From Anaeromonas frigoriresistens (GTDB taxonomy: Bacteria > Bacillota > Clostridia > Tissierellales > SIT17): 64,000 nt of DNA. The number at the start of each line of letters is the position of its first letter. Position 1 is the stretch's first letter. Made by a program: the position numbers and the translations under genes. The notes beneath the pieces are model-generated. The model saw nothing but the letters and a program-made list of their open reading frames with translations, searched no databases and was not told the DNA's origin. This document shows, in pieces, positions 19,901 through 26,318 of the stretch. The stretch is from positions 186,001-250,000 of the forward strand of contig NZ_WSFT01000053.1 in the NCBI RefSeq assembly GCF_016820655.1, read 5' to 3'.

Positions 19901-20295
19901 ATAAAGATTTCAGAGGTCATGTATATTTAAAGATACCTAAAGAATCGGAAGGAATACAATTTAATGAGAATGAAACAATATTTAAAATTAATTCAGAATT
20001 AGAGCATTTTATTGATTTTAAATGTAGGTTATTAAAACTCAATGGTGATGTAAAAGAAATTAAAAATATATTACTTAATATATCTGATGAAGATATTCTT
20101 TCGATTTGTATTCATAGAGAAGATCTAAAATTATTTTTAAATGGTGAAGAGTTAGGAACTATTAGAAATCAAGATACATGGGATTTAGAGAAAGAAGTGT
20201 ATTTGAGAGATTATCTATATAAATTAGTAAAGTGTAAAGTTGTTAAAGTAAATAAAAGTACAGTGGATATTGAATTAAGTAGTTTAGAAGTATAA
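16906..20295 (+). CDS. Phage RNA polymerase of the two-barrel QDE-1/YonO class
   Basis: A large 1,129-residue protein. Residues 309-345 read FDGNGVMS...A..I...QIR...KG and match the first double-psi barrel of eukaryotic RNA-dependent RNA polymerases (DGCG-S-A, QIR-G-KG). Residues 584-633 have RNP and then SGMDMDGD; the DxDGD metal-binding aspartates are D629, D631 and D633, about 45 residues after RNP, as in that family. SPbeta YonO, a phage DNA-dependent RNA polymerase, belongs to the same class. The C-terminal third is lysine-rich and unassigned. I infer transcription of late prophage genes. The start is GTG 16,906 or ATG 16,915; GAGGGGG fits both loosely. Confidence 0.82.
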   Translation: MIVMKIKRKQYYVNAYRFGDVKKEKGILILDKDNREEYSNSENIIFDTLYRIMKKEYNYERFDQEGNKIKNYIPEIFILKADGIKEDNDDYIEIMKNGVYIADKHYIRFGKSASMTREVRTLFIEKEWHDKLKDFISLGKTPKKCTISKFESAIGLMLSSVYLLPIQPRICVIEDMTRTIYEDVKVVKKYEGDINDPEYLKYEELLRKEEEYNEDYITKTEEINKKFTNEYLKKNYKKKKDGHTPAQWRELGRRVKIDELDKPYGYIGNYYRKYKFDQTEESPDIPMNKYTVGYEVVEDDKHEIEVEIFDGNGVMSYDVADKISKLLGLNYTTNAMQIRQNYIKGLVVRMDFKSYFKEKGITHIKGIWGKEYSVNELDMIIPESMFKAKLEVVGRKEDGSDKKEWLFRNFQEYEGLRDFYGFNKLGVANYAKDKLDEYTKMTYQFINALNLSKKDIKKLANSTGRYIEKALEGDVSSVKSLLGIIKNIDKDDDRIDIIYEALSKNEDLIWEPHIQKEVLYKIIGILEDICKGEIWTEGNYRYVATDMIQFLEWAGYRDESKVTGFLNPYEFYTSGEEGYRVCIRNPLCSWHEVGKEKFVTSNNKWIQHLHNIVQISNKSPEMAKYSGMDMDGDLLGIFKNPILLDAVLEDKVIVNDDDGVTANGVEYNIDNIINIFELKNLENKIGAVTMLGTTIADSALEEGDLRSVELPIAVVKYLQAAYIDAAKNGIGDEIAIPEIIKKHAEKKAYFLRHVKGGQKFLYNDSESPFNKFVKSLEVYMEGSIKQLNKKLVKPENIEIDHNKLYNKLIDYDRFDSKTMTKIIKAIAPIHNDFIERRKEINKEKIEEEKKRKTDKVKKELKIINKKYTELNEETINKCEEIKLFEDKDIKLGDDPSVLASAAVIISYVLTEDKTKNDKFLNKKSKDYSFAWIFKEGLLLNIEKNKGKITSEIIRLRELEEIKEKLNLVSIKNNKVVVNGESIPLNNKLLKNKKGTFEVDKDFRGHVYLKIPKESEGIQFNENETIFKINSELEHFIDFKCRLLKLNGDVKEIKNILLNISDEDILSICIHREDLKLFLNGEELGTIRNQDTWDLEKEVYLRDYLYKLVKCKVVKVNKSTVDIELSSLEV

Positions 20296-20301
20296 TGTAT
20301 C

Positions 20302-20354
20302 AGCCCCCGCCCTTCTGCCACTACGTGGCTTCGGGCGAGAAACGGGCGGGGGCT
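20302..20354. ncRNA. GC-rich stem-loop element 1
   Basis: AGCCCCCGCCC (20,302-20,312) pairs perfectly with GGGCGGGGGCT (20,344-20,354). The 31-base interior holds an inner hairpin GCCAC-TAC-GTGGC and then single-stranded GGGCGAGAAA. It begins 6 bases after the RNA polymerase stop. No U-run follows, so a simple terminator is unlikely. It shares its architecture with the element at 20,398. Confidence 0.7.
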
Positions 20355-20397
20355 TAATAATAAATTTTATATATTTTATATTCTATTAATATTATTC

Positions 20398-20453
20398 GGC
20401 TACCTCGCCCTAAGCCGACAACGCGGCTAAGGACGAGAAAGGGCGAGGTAGCC
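20398..20453. ncRNA. GC-rich stem-loop element 2
   Basis: GGCTACCTCGCCC (20,398-20,410) pairs perfectly with GGGCGAGGTAGCC (20,441-20,453). The 30-base interior holds AGCCG-ACAACG-CGGCT and then AAGGACGAGAAA. The outer stem differs from element 1 while pairing is kept, and the segment GGRCGAGAAA before the closing strand is conserved. Both elements could act as RNA or as single-stranded DNA. Confidence 0.7.
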
Positions 20454-20495
20454 TATTCTTAAACTATTTAATCTAATCGAAAGGTGGCTATTTTA

Positions 20496-20672
20496 ATGAA
20501 AGATAATAACCAATTTTACGTAATAAAAAGTATTAAAATGATGACGTATTTAATAAGAGCGGGTTTTGATCTATACAGAGTTATAGATGACGATAAAAAC
20601 TCACATTACAAAGTTTTTCTTTTTAATGACAGCGATGAGTTAAGAAGTGCTATGTTTAAATATAATAATTAA
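20496..20672 (+). CDS. DUF5659-like small phage protein
   Basis: A 58-residue protein: FYVIKSIKMMTYLIRAGFDLYRVIDDDKNSHYKVFLFNDSDEL. The pattern of a short strand, a YLIRAGF helix and an F-x-F strand followed by an acidic turn is typical of DUF5659 phage proteins, of unknown function. The ATG lies 8 bases after AAAGGTGG. TTAATCTAATCGAA upstream is repeated exactly before the next gene. Confidence 0.65.
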   Translation: MKDNNQFYVIKSIKMMTYLIRAGFDLYRVIDDDKNSHYKVFLFNDSDELRSAMFKYNN

Positions 20673-20708
20673 TTAATCTAATCGAATATATATCGAAAGG
20701 AGCAGCCT

Positions 20709-21761
20709 ATGAAATTAGAGGAAGGACAGGTAATAAAAAATTATAAACAACTATGCAATTTATTAGATGTAGAACCTACCAAAGGAAAAGGTAGAAAATA
20801 TCATATCAAAGAATTTGAAAGATATTGTAAATATCACAAAACAGGTCATAAGTTTATAGTCGACGAAGTGTACTCAGAGCCAAAGCCTAAAACAGATGGC
20901 AGAATAAATAATGGCGGACACATTTCAAACACAAAGTATGAAGATTTAATGGATAGAATAATAATAAATACTTTAATAGACTATAATTATATAGAAGAAT
21001 CTTTTAGCGAAATGATGAATATATTAGACTTTTTTACTACTAAATATGTAGATTTAAATAAAGCAGGCTATAAAAAGTTTGCAGAAAGTAATAAATTAGG
21101 TATAGGAGTTACGCTTACATATCAACAGAAACTTAATAATATAGTTAGAAAATGCCTAGAAACATCGTTAAATAGATTGCATAAAAATGGTATTATTACA
21201 TATGAAAAAAGAATCAATATAAGAGATAAAAATCTTACTGAAAATCTTGCAGATGAAAAAATGGAATTATTAATTAAAAAATATGAAATTGAAACTTATG
21301 AAGAAATGGGAATAAAACCTCACAATAGAATCTTGTTAGATGTAAATAGACAGTTTAAAAATAAAGTAAGTAGAAAACTAGATATACTGTCTTATTGGAA
21401 TGTTTATTGTATTAAATTAATTAATCAAAAGACAGATAAAGTTAAAGAGTATACGGATGAATTAAGGGAAAGACTTATTAAATCTGTAGTCGATGCAGTT
21501 AAAAATAAAAAAACAAAAGATGATTTGGATGATATATATTATCCTTATTCTTACGATAAATATACATTACAAATAGACAAACTAAACAACTTATTATGGA
21601 ATTTACCAGAAACATATATGTCAAAGTATGATTTTGATTTGATTATGTCTGAAGGTATAAATGATTTGAAGTGTGAAACTGTTAAGAGTTCTAATACAGG
21701 ATTTTATATAAATAATTATAATGAATTTTACACAGCAGATGATAGTTCTATTCCATTTTAA
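20709..21761 (+). CDS. Prophage protein of unknown function, 350 aa
   Basis: A soluble protein of 350 residues. The N-terminus (IKNYKQLCNLLDVEPTKGKGRKYHIKEFERYCKY) looks like a small DNA-binding helix domain of the kind found before phage replication or regulator genes. The rest is helical with basic patches, and the C-terminal end is Tyr- and Asn-rich. I do not recognise a catalytic motif. AAAGGAGC precedes the ATG. It sits between the stem-loop elements and a hairpin-rich gap. Confidence 0.75.
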   Translation: MKLEEGQVIKNYKQLCNLLDVEPTKGKGRKYHIKEFERYCKYHKTGHKFIVDEVYSEPKPKTDGRINNGGHISNTKYEDLMDRIIINTLIDYNYIEESFSEMMNILDFFTTKYVDLNKAGYKKFAESNKLGIGVTLTYQQKLNNIVRKCLETSLNRLHKNGIITYEKRINIRDKNLTENLADEKMELLIKKYEIETYEEMGIKPHNRILLDVNRQFKNKVSRKLDILSYWNVYCIKLINQKTDKVKEYTDELRERLIKSVVDAVKNKKTKDDLDDIYYPYSYDKYTLQIDKLNNLLWNLPETYMSKYDFDLIMSEGINDLKCETVKSSNTGFYINNYNEFYTADDSSIPF

Positions 21762-21846
21762 CTAATCAAATATAACACAAATCAAACAAATAAATGACAT
21801 TCACTTGCGTTCATGAATTATAATTTATTTAATATTTATTATATAA

Positions 21847-21914
21847 AAAAGTAACACCATTTAAAGGGATTATAGTATATATATAATATAACTCTTTTAA
21901 TTAGTGTTACTTTT
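21847..21914. other. Long imperfect hairpin
   Basis: AAAAGTAACAC (21,847-21,857) pairs perfectly with GTGTTACTTTT (21,904-21,914), with a second inner stem TTAAAGGGATTATA/TAATATAACTCTTTTAA. It could terminate the upstream operon or be part of the structured region that follows. Confidence 0.55.
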
Positions 21915-21944
21915 CAAAAAAGCATAAACTATAATATTTAATAT

Positions 21945-22012
21945 GCTAGACAGAAGACGCTTTTTCTTCTGGATAGCAAGGAAACGTTTTGCAAGCGATA
22001 GCGAAGCAAAAG
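21945..22012. ncRNA. Two adjacent hairpins, the first with a tandem G-A mismatch
   Basis: GCTA-GA-CAGAAGA pairs with TCTTCTG-GA-TAGC (21,945-21,977), where the two GA steps form a tandem sheared-type mismatch common in structured RNA. It is followed by TTTTGC...GCAAAA (21,987-22,011) enclosing GC-GATA-GC. No gene overlaps it. Confidence 0.5.
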
Positions 22013-22062
22013 GGATGCCTGCTTTTAACCTTTAATACATAATACATTTATATCGATTATAG

Positions 22063-22098
22063 AACTACTTAAACCAATTTTGGTTTGAGTAGTTTTTT
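22063..22098 (+). terminator. Rho-independent terminator
   Basis: AACTACTTAAACCA pairs with TGGTTTGAGTAGTT with one mismatch around ATTT, followed by TTTT. It isolates the next gene from upstream transcription. Confidence 0.88.
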
Positions 22099-22124
22099 AT
22101 ATGCAAATTTAGGAGATGAGGAAA

Positions 22125-22619
22125 TTGAAAAAGGTAGCTTGTGTTTACAGTATTGCAAATATATCAAGTAATAAAATTTATATTGGTAGCACTGTAAACT
22201 ATAAGAAAAGAATACAGAAACATCTTAGCTTGTTAAGACGAGATAAACATATAAATAAACAGTTACAAGAAGATTTTAATAAGTATGGAGAAGATAATTT
22301 TATATTTGATATTTTATTGGAAGTTGATGATTTAGATGATTTGAGAGATTTAGAGAAGCATTACATAGATATCTATTGTACAGAAGATGATTATAACTCT
22401 AAATATGATTCATACGCACCATTAACATTTAAGTTATCAGATCAAAGTTGGGTAGTGGGAATCCATTAGCTATACTAACAGAAAATCAGGTAAGAGAAAT
22501 AAAGGTATTAATGCATGAAGGTGAAAGTCCTACCGAGCTTGCATTAGTCTATGGTGTAAAAAGAGGTACTTTATATTCAATAAAATATAATACATCATGG
22601 AGTCATATACAAATTTAAT
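22125..22619 (+). pseudogene. Frameshifted GIY-YIG homing endonuclease
   Basis: The first frame (to 22,469) is a GIY-YIG nuclease: CVYSIANISSNKIYIGSTVNYKKRIQKHL, then EDNFIFDILLEVDD and LEKHYIDIY. It ends in SWVVGIH and a stop. The +1/-2 frame then reads GNPLAILTENQVREIKVLMH to TAA 22,619, a NUMOD-like helix-turn-helix (ESPTELALVYGVKRGTLYSIK, then SWSHI) that normally follows in such homing endonucleases. One small indel near 22,450-22,465 explains both. The nuclease half may still be made. TTG 22,125 is preferred because AGGAG abuts the ATG at 22,116. Confidence 0.75.
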
Positions 22620-22840
22620 TTGATGTTAGAGAGTGTGCAGACTCTTTGATAAAGATAAAACTTTACTATTGTTTTAGTTTTAGTCATGATATTACGGTAA
22701 TTTTGCATGTTTTATCTAGGTTCAAGTCCTAGGCTCCTACAAAAACTAAAAACATGATGAGTATAGCGAGGATTCTATACACACAAGAGGTGGTACAAGT
22801 TACTATCTCTTTTATTTTTAAAATAATTTATATTATATAG
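22620..22840. ncRNA. Non-coding stretch with several hairpins, including a tRNA T-arm mimic
   Basis: CTAGG-TTCAAGT-CCTAG at 22,716-22,732 has the exact form of a tRNA T arm. No acceptor, D or anticodon arms fit around it, so it is not a working tRNA. Other hairpins are AGAGT/ACTCT near 22,630, GTATAG/CTATAC at 22,761-22,780 and AAGAG/CTCTT at 22,785-22,811. This runs into the tandem array below, so all may belong to one long RNA. Confidence 0.5.
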
Positions 22841-22844
22841 ATTT

Positions 22845-23255
22845 GTCGAACTCACAAGGGCGACGTAAAATAAAAAACTTGTGCAACATAAAATTCTTCT
22901 TTTATTGCCATTGCAGAGGGCTTATAATACTCTGCTCTCCTTTATGTAAATAATTAATATTATTATAAATTTGGTCGGCTCACAATCACGACTCAAAATA
23001 AGTATTGTGGCGATAACTATTCTTTTTGATGCCATTGCAAGGGGCTATATACCTTGCTCTCCTTATATAAATAATTTAATTATATAAATTTTGTCTAGTA
23101 GAGTGAGACGTAAAATAAAGACTCGATTTACATCTAAGAATTAAAAACTGTTACCGTCATTGTAGAGGGCAGCTAATACTCTACTACTTGAATTTCTATT
23201 CTTATTGGTCAAACCATATTATTTACGCCTTTGGTGGAGGGCTTTGTACTCCACC
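22845..23255 (+). ncRNA. Tandem array of pseudoknot-plus-hairpin RNA units
   Basis: Units recur every 120-125 bases. Unit A: GTCG/CGAC (22,845/22,861) with CACAAG/CTTGTG (22,853/22,878), interleaved as an H-type pseudoknot. B: GTCG/CGAC with CACAAT/ATTGTG (22,981/23,004). C: GTCT/AGAC with GAGT/ACTC (23,101/23,121). AAAATAA links the strands each time. A hairpin follows in each: GCAGAG/CTCTGC, GCAAGG/CCTTGC, GTAGAG/CTCTAC and, in a fourth partial unit, GGTGGAG/CTCCACC. Every loop starts GGC and ends TA. Stems change together while pairing is kept. The strand is inferred from the flanking genes. Confidence 0.75.
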
Positions 23256-23321
23256 CCATTATTTTGTAACAGTTTAAGAGAAAAAATTATAAAATCATAG
23301 AATTCTAGGGGGTTATTATAA

Positions 23322-23810
23322 ATGATTAAAGATGAAGATAAGAAAAAATTAGAAGAGTTAAAAAAGAAAACTGTATCTAATAATAAAAAAGGGGCTGTTC
23401 ATGTGAAAGAAAGTAAAGATGTTAAAATTGAAAATTCAAAAATTGATATTGACTATGATGAAATAAGGAAAATTTTTAAAAGTGAATTAAATGTACGTTT
23501 AGAAGAGATGCAAAAACGCATATTTAAGGGGTTTGTAAAAAGCATGCAAGACCAACACGATTTCTTAAGAGATAGGATATATGACAATATTAAGATAACT
23601 AAAGATGCAAATAATAAATTAAATAAATTATATAAAGCAGCTGTTAAAGAAGGATCAATAGTTGATGAAGAAGAGGTTAAGCGTAAGCAAGAAGAGGAAA
23701 AAAGGAAGGCTGAGGAACAACGCAAAAAAGAAGAAAAGGCTAAGATATTAATGGCAGAGTTAGAGAGTTTAGGCGTTAATGTAGAGGTGAAAAAGAGAAA
23801 TGCTAGGTAG
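23322..23810 (+). CDS. Coiled-coil prophage protein, 162 aa
   Basis: Not assigned to a family. The first 45 residues are lysine-rich and probably disordered; the middle has QKRIFKGFVKSMQDQHDFLRDRI; residues 115-150 form a highly charged helix (EEEVKRKQEEEKRKAEEQRKKEEKAKILMAEL). It starts after TAGGGGG and overlaps the next gene by 11 bases in another frame, so the two are coupled. It is the first gene after the RNA array. Confidence 0.7.
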   Translation: MIKDEDKKKLEELKKKTVSNNKKGAVHVKESKDVKIENSKIDIDYDEIRKIFKSELNVRLEEMQKRIFKGFVKSMQDQHDFLRDRIYDNIKITKDANNKLNKLYKAAVKEGSIVDEEEVKRKQEEEKRKAEEQRKKEEKAKILMAELESLGVNVEVKKRNAR

Positions 23811-24015
23811 AGATTATACATATATAAACAAAGCTTTAGATGAAATATTAATAAGGACAGGTGGAGAGTTTAGTCGAATGTCTAAGAAGGATAAGTTGAC
23901 TGTAAGCTCAATTATGAAAGTCCTTAAGAAGGATTTTGAAAAGAAGTTTAGTGAGAATTATCCATATATGAGCCAATGGGCTGAAATGGATATGGAAGAT
24001 ATACTAAGGGGGTAA
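23800..24015 (+). CDS. Small prophage protein, 71 aa
   Basis: MLGRDYTYINKALDEILIRTGGEFSRMSKKDKLTVSSIMKVLKKDFEKKF and an aromatic acidic end (YPYMSQWAEMDMEDILRG). No family is recognised. It overlaps the coiled-coil gene and lies 4 bases before the next one, in one tight operon. Confidence 0.65.
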   Translation: MLGRDYTYINKALDEILIRTGGEFSRMSKKDKLTVSSIMKVLKKDFEKKFSENYPYMSQWAEMDMEDILRG

Positions 24016-24019
24016 TGTG

Positions 24020-24373
24020 ATGGAAGAATTGATAGACGAGTTATTAGAGGAAATGGATTATTCTTATTATAATAGGGATTTTAGAGATCAGTATCTAATA
24101 GATTTGCTTAGTAATGTTTTAGGTGAAGTATCTAAAATTAATAGAGATATATTACAATTTAATGTTGACCAAGAGGTATTGAATAAGATGCCTACAAGTA
24201 TGTTGAAGGAGTTAAAAGCTATAAAGTTATTAGAAAATATCGATAAGGCTAATCGAAAATTAGATTATTACATAGAAAAAGCTGATTCAATAAATAGAAT
24301 ATTAGAAGAACATGACATTGAGGTAGAATTATATATAGAAGAAGATAAAATTAAGTTAAGTATAGAGGAATAA
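24020..24373 (+). CDS. Small acidic helical prophage protein, 117 aa
   Basis: Mostly helical and acidic: MEELIDELLEEMDYSYYNRDF, then LLSNVLGEVSKINRDILQFN and a long helix LLENIDKANRKLDYYIEKADSI. No family is recognised. AAGGGGG lies 7 bases upstream of the ATG at 24,020; a GTG three bases earlier is possible. It belongs to the operon leading to the tail-tip-like gene. Confidence 0.65.
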   Translation: MEELIDELLEEMDYSYYNRDFRDQYLIDLLSNVLGEVSKINRDILQFNVDQEVLNKMPTSMLKELKAIKLLENIDKANRKLDYYIEKADSINRILEEHDIEVELYIEEDKIKLSIEE

Positions 24374-24395
24374 ATATTATGAAGAGGGTGAATTA

Positions 24396-25298
24396 ATGTT
24401 TTTAGGATTAGATTTTGCGAGTGATAAAGATAGTCTCGACACAAGTCCGATTGCAATTAACGAATTTAAGAAGTTAAGAGTGCAACATGGTGTTTTTGAT
24501 GAGGTAATGGTAGATCAAGAAGGTAAGTCGGAATATAGTAATTTAAAAACTGACTGGAAATATGAAACAGTAATACATGCTAAATTCCTGGATAATTTGT
24601 TAGCAGGTAACGTAAGTTTCTATAGTGATCAGGTATCTTATATAAGAATTAAGAGACGTAAAATAGAAGATTTAAATAATTGGATAACTTTAAAAGAAAT
24701 CTCGTATAAAGAAGAGTTAGAATTTGAGTTATATGACTATCTAAATAGTTCTAATCAAGAGTATGAATATGCTTTAATACCAATATTAGCCGATGGAACT
24801 GAAGGAGACTATATTACAAGTACCATTAAGTCAGAATTTTACACTACATTTATTGTAGAAAGAGAAAAGGCATATGAATTAGCATATGAATTAGCATATG
24901 GAGATAAAGAAAGAGTAAGTCCGAATCAAGTATTTGAACCTATTAATGGGAAATATCCTATAGTTGTATCTAATGGTAGTTTAAATTATGACAAAGGAAA
25001 TTTGAGTGCTTTAATTGTGTCTCCTCAAACAGTAGATAACAATATGAAGATAGATCCTAAAAGTGAGTATAAGTTAAGGGAATCTATGATGGATTTCTTT
25101 ACCAATAAAGCACCCAAGTTATTAAAAGGACATAATGGAGAGATGAGTTTAATTACAGTATTAAATCCTAATATTAGCTATAATAATAATTTAGATCAAG
25201 CATTAGGAAGTGTATCTTTTAATTGGGTTGAAATTGGAGATTCTGAAAGTGTTGAGGATTTATTTAATTCAAATCTAATTGATAGATACAATGCATAA
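24396..25298 (+). CDS. Tail-tip/distal-tail-like virion protein (tentative)
   Basis: 300 residues, beta-rich. The C-terminal part, with FFTNKAPKLLKGHNGEMSLITVLN, then SVSFNWVEIGD and EDLFNSNLID, resembles a motif block in tail proteins of siphophages of Gram-positive hosts (a graft-like LLK-x-NG-x-x-W/LI-V, then F-x-W-x-E-I-G-D). Such genes normally follow the tape measure; here it lies about 16 kb upstream of that gene, among small unknown genes. AGAGGGTG lies 7 bases before the ATG. The assignment is by pattern and needs a profile search. Confidence 0.5.
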   Translation: MFLGLDFASDKDSLDTSPIAINEFKKLRVQHGVFDEVMVDQEGKSEYSNLKTDWKYETVIHAKFLDNLLAGNVSFYSDQVSYIRIKRRKIEDLNNWITLKEISYKEELEFELYDYLNSSNQEYEYALIPILADGTEGDYITSTIKSEFYTTFIVEREKAYELAYELAYGDKERVSPNQVFEPINGKYPIVVSNGSLNYDKGNLSALIVSPQTVDNNMKIDPKSEYKLRESMMDFFTNKAPKLLKGHNGEMSLITVLNPNISYNNNLDQALGSVSFNWVEIGDSESVEDLFNSNLIDRYNA

Positions 25299-25360
25299 AT
25301 TTAAAGGATATTAAAGTTATATGTAGAATAGTTAATTAAAACTATTCTGGAGGTTTTTGT

Positions 25361-25735
25361 ATGAGGAAGAAAATATTGATTCCTGGGCTTATTATTTTGT
25401 ATGTTGCTTTAGTTTATAATTTTACAGCTCTACCATATGGCTTAGAGAATAAAGTGTTATATATGGAAATGAAGTCGTTGAGCAAAGAGATACAGGACAA
25501 TACAATAGATTCTAAGGCATTAATAAATACGTACATAAGTAAATACTATATTGATAAGGTTGACTTTAATGCAGATAAAATAGAAGGTTTAAGTAATTAT
25601 GATGAAGTTTTAGTTGATACAGCATATCTTATGTTATTTAATTATAGTAAGTACCAAGAAACCAAAGAAAAAGTATATTATCATATTTATTTAGATACAA
25701 AAGAAAATTTTATAGGAATATTGGAAGTTAATTAA
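25361..25735 (+). CDS. Membrane-anchored prophage protein, 124 aa
   Basis: Residues 3-24 (KKILIPGLIILYVALVYNFTAL) form one N-terminal transmembrane anchor; the other 100 residues are soluble and face outside if the positive-inside rule holds (RKK at the N-terminus). No lipobox is seen. TGGAGG precedes the ATG. Function unknown; a holin is unlikely because only one helix is present and the soluble domain is large. Confidence 0.65.
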   Translation: MRKKILIPGLIILYVALVYNFTALPYGLENKVLYMEMKSLSKEIQDNTIDSKALINTYISKYYIDKVDFNADKIEGLSNYDEVLVDTAYLMLFNYSKYQETKEKVYYHIYLDTKENFIGILEVN

Positions 25736-25795
25736 AGGAAACTAAATGTACACGTAGAATAATAAATATATACTAATATATGGGAGCTGATATTA

Positions 25796-26119
25796 ATGAG
25801 AGCTAAATCTATACCAGTAACAAGTAAAGAAGAGTTGGTATATGCTATTCTAAAGAGTTTAAGAGATGAAAATAGTAAGCCAAAACAAAAATATAATGAA
25901 GAAACTGAACGTTCTGAGTATATTTTAATTCCAGGAAAGATGCCTGACCCTCAGAATTTAATTAATGCTTATACTTATCTTTATAGAGAAGATTATATAA
26001 CAGAAAAAAATGTGGAAGTAACTAAAAGATTTCAAATAGATACAGTTTTAGTAAATGGTGACGCTCAGATAACAGATAAAGGGATTAAGTATTTAGAATC
26101 TATTGAAAAAGAATATTAA
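25796..26119 (+). CDS. Prophage protein of unknown function, 107 aa
   Basis: A soluble protein with a possible winged-helix shape: SKEELVYAILKSLRDENSK at the start and a C-terminal DAQITDKGIKYLESIEKEY that looks like the wing and last helix of a small transcription-factor fold (compare YjcQ-like proteins). GGGAGC precedes the ATG. It ends with a terminator 7 bases later. Confidence 0.6.
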   Translation: MRAKSIPVTSKEELVYAILKSLRDENSKPKQKYNEETERSEYILIPGKMPDPQNLINAYTYLYREDYITEKNVEVTKRFQIDTVLVNGDAQITDKGIKYLESIEKEY

Positions 26120-26125
26120 TAACTT

Positions 26126-26154
26126 AGATACCTATCGAAAGGTATCTTTTTTTA
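26126..26154 (+). terminator. Rho-independent terminator
   Basis: AGATACC pairs with GGTATCT around TATCGAAA and is followed by seven T. Confidence 0.85.
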
Positions 26155-26179
26155 TGCAGAAAATTAAGGGGTGAGAAAG

Positions 26180-26317
26180 TTGTATTACGAGATATTGTTT
26201 ATAGAAGAAGGAATTTACTATATAAACTACTATCCTAATAGGGAAGATCGAGCTATGGCTCTTAGGATGAATGAAAAACAATTTTATGCGTGGAGCACAG
26301 GAAAGGTGGAAAGATAG
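26180..26317 (+). CDS. Possible small protein, 45 aa
   Basis: TTG at 26,180 lies 8 bases after GGGGTGAG. It encodes an aromatic-rich peptide, MYYEILFIEEGIYYINYYPN, ending KQFYAWSTGKVER. The stop is followed by the next ATG one base later, which suggests coupling. No family is recognised. Confidence 0.5.
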   Translation: MYYEILFIEEGIYYINYYPNREDRAMALRMNEKQFYAWSTGKVER

Positions 26318-26318
26318 A

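Noticed and set aside
20302-20453. Ordinary rho-independent terminators after the RNA polymerase gene.
   Set aside because: Both have complex interiors with a conserved unpaired core, and neither is followed by a run of T.
22111-22740. A tRNA interrupted by the homing endonuclease: TAGGAGA near 22,110 could pair with GCTCCTA after the T arm.
   Set aside because: TAGGAGA is the ribosome binding site of the endonuclease, whose complement to CTCCT is expected. No D or anticodon arm fits on either side.
22845-23255. A CRISPR array or tRNA cluster.
   Set aside because: The units are not exact repeats with spacers; sequence varies while base pairing is kept. No tRNA arms are present.
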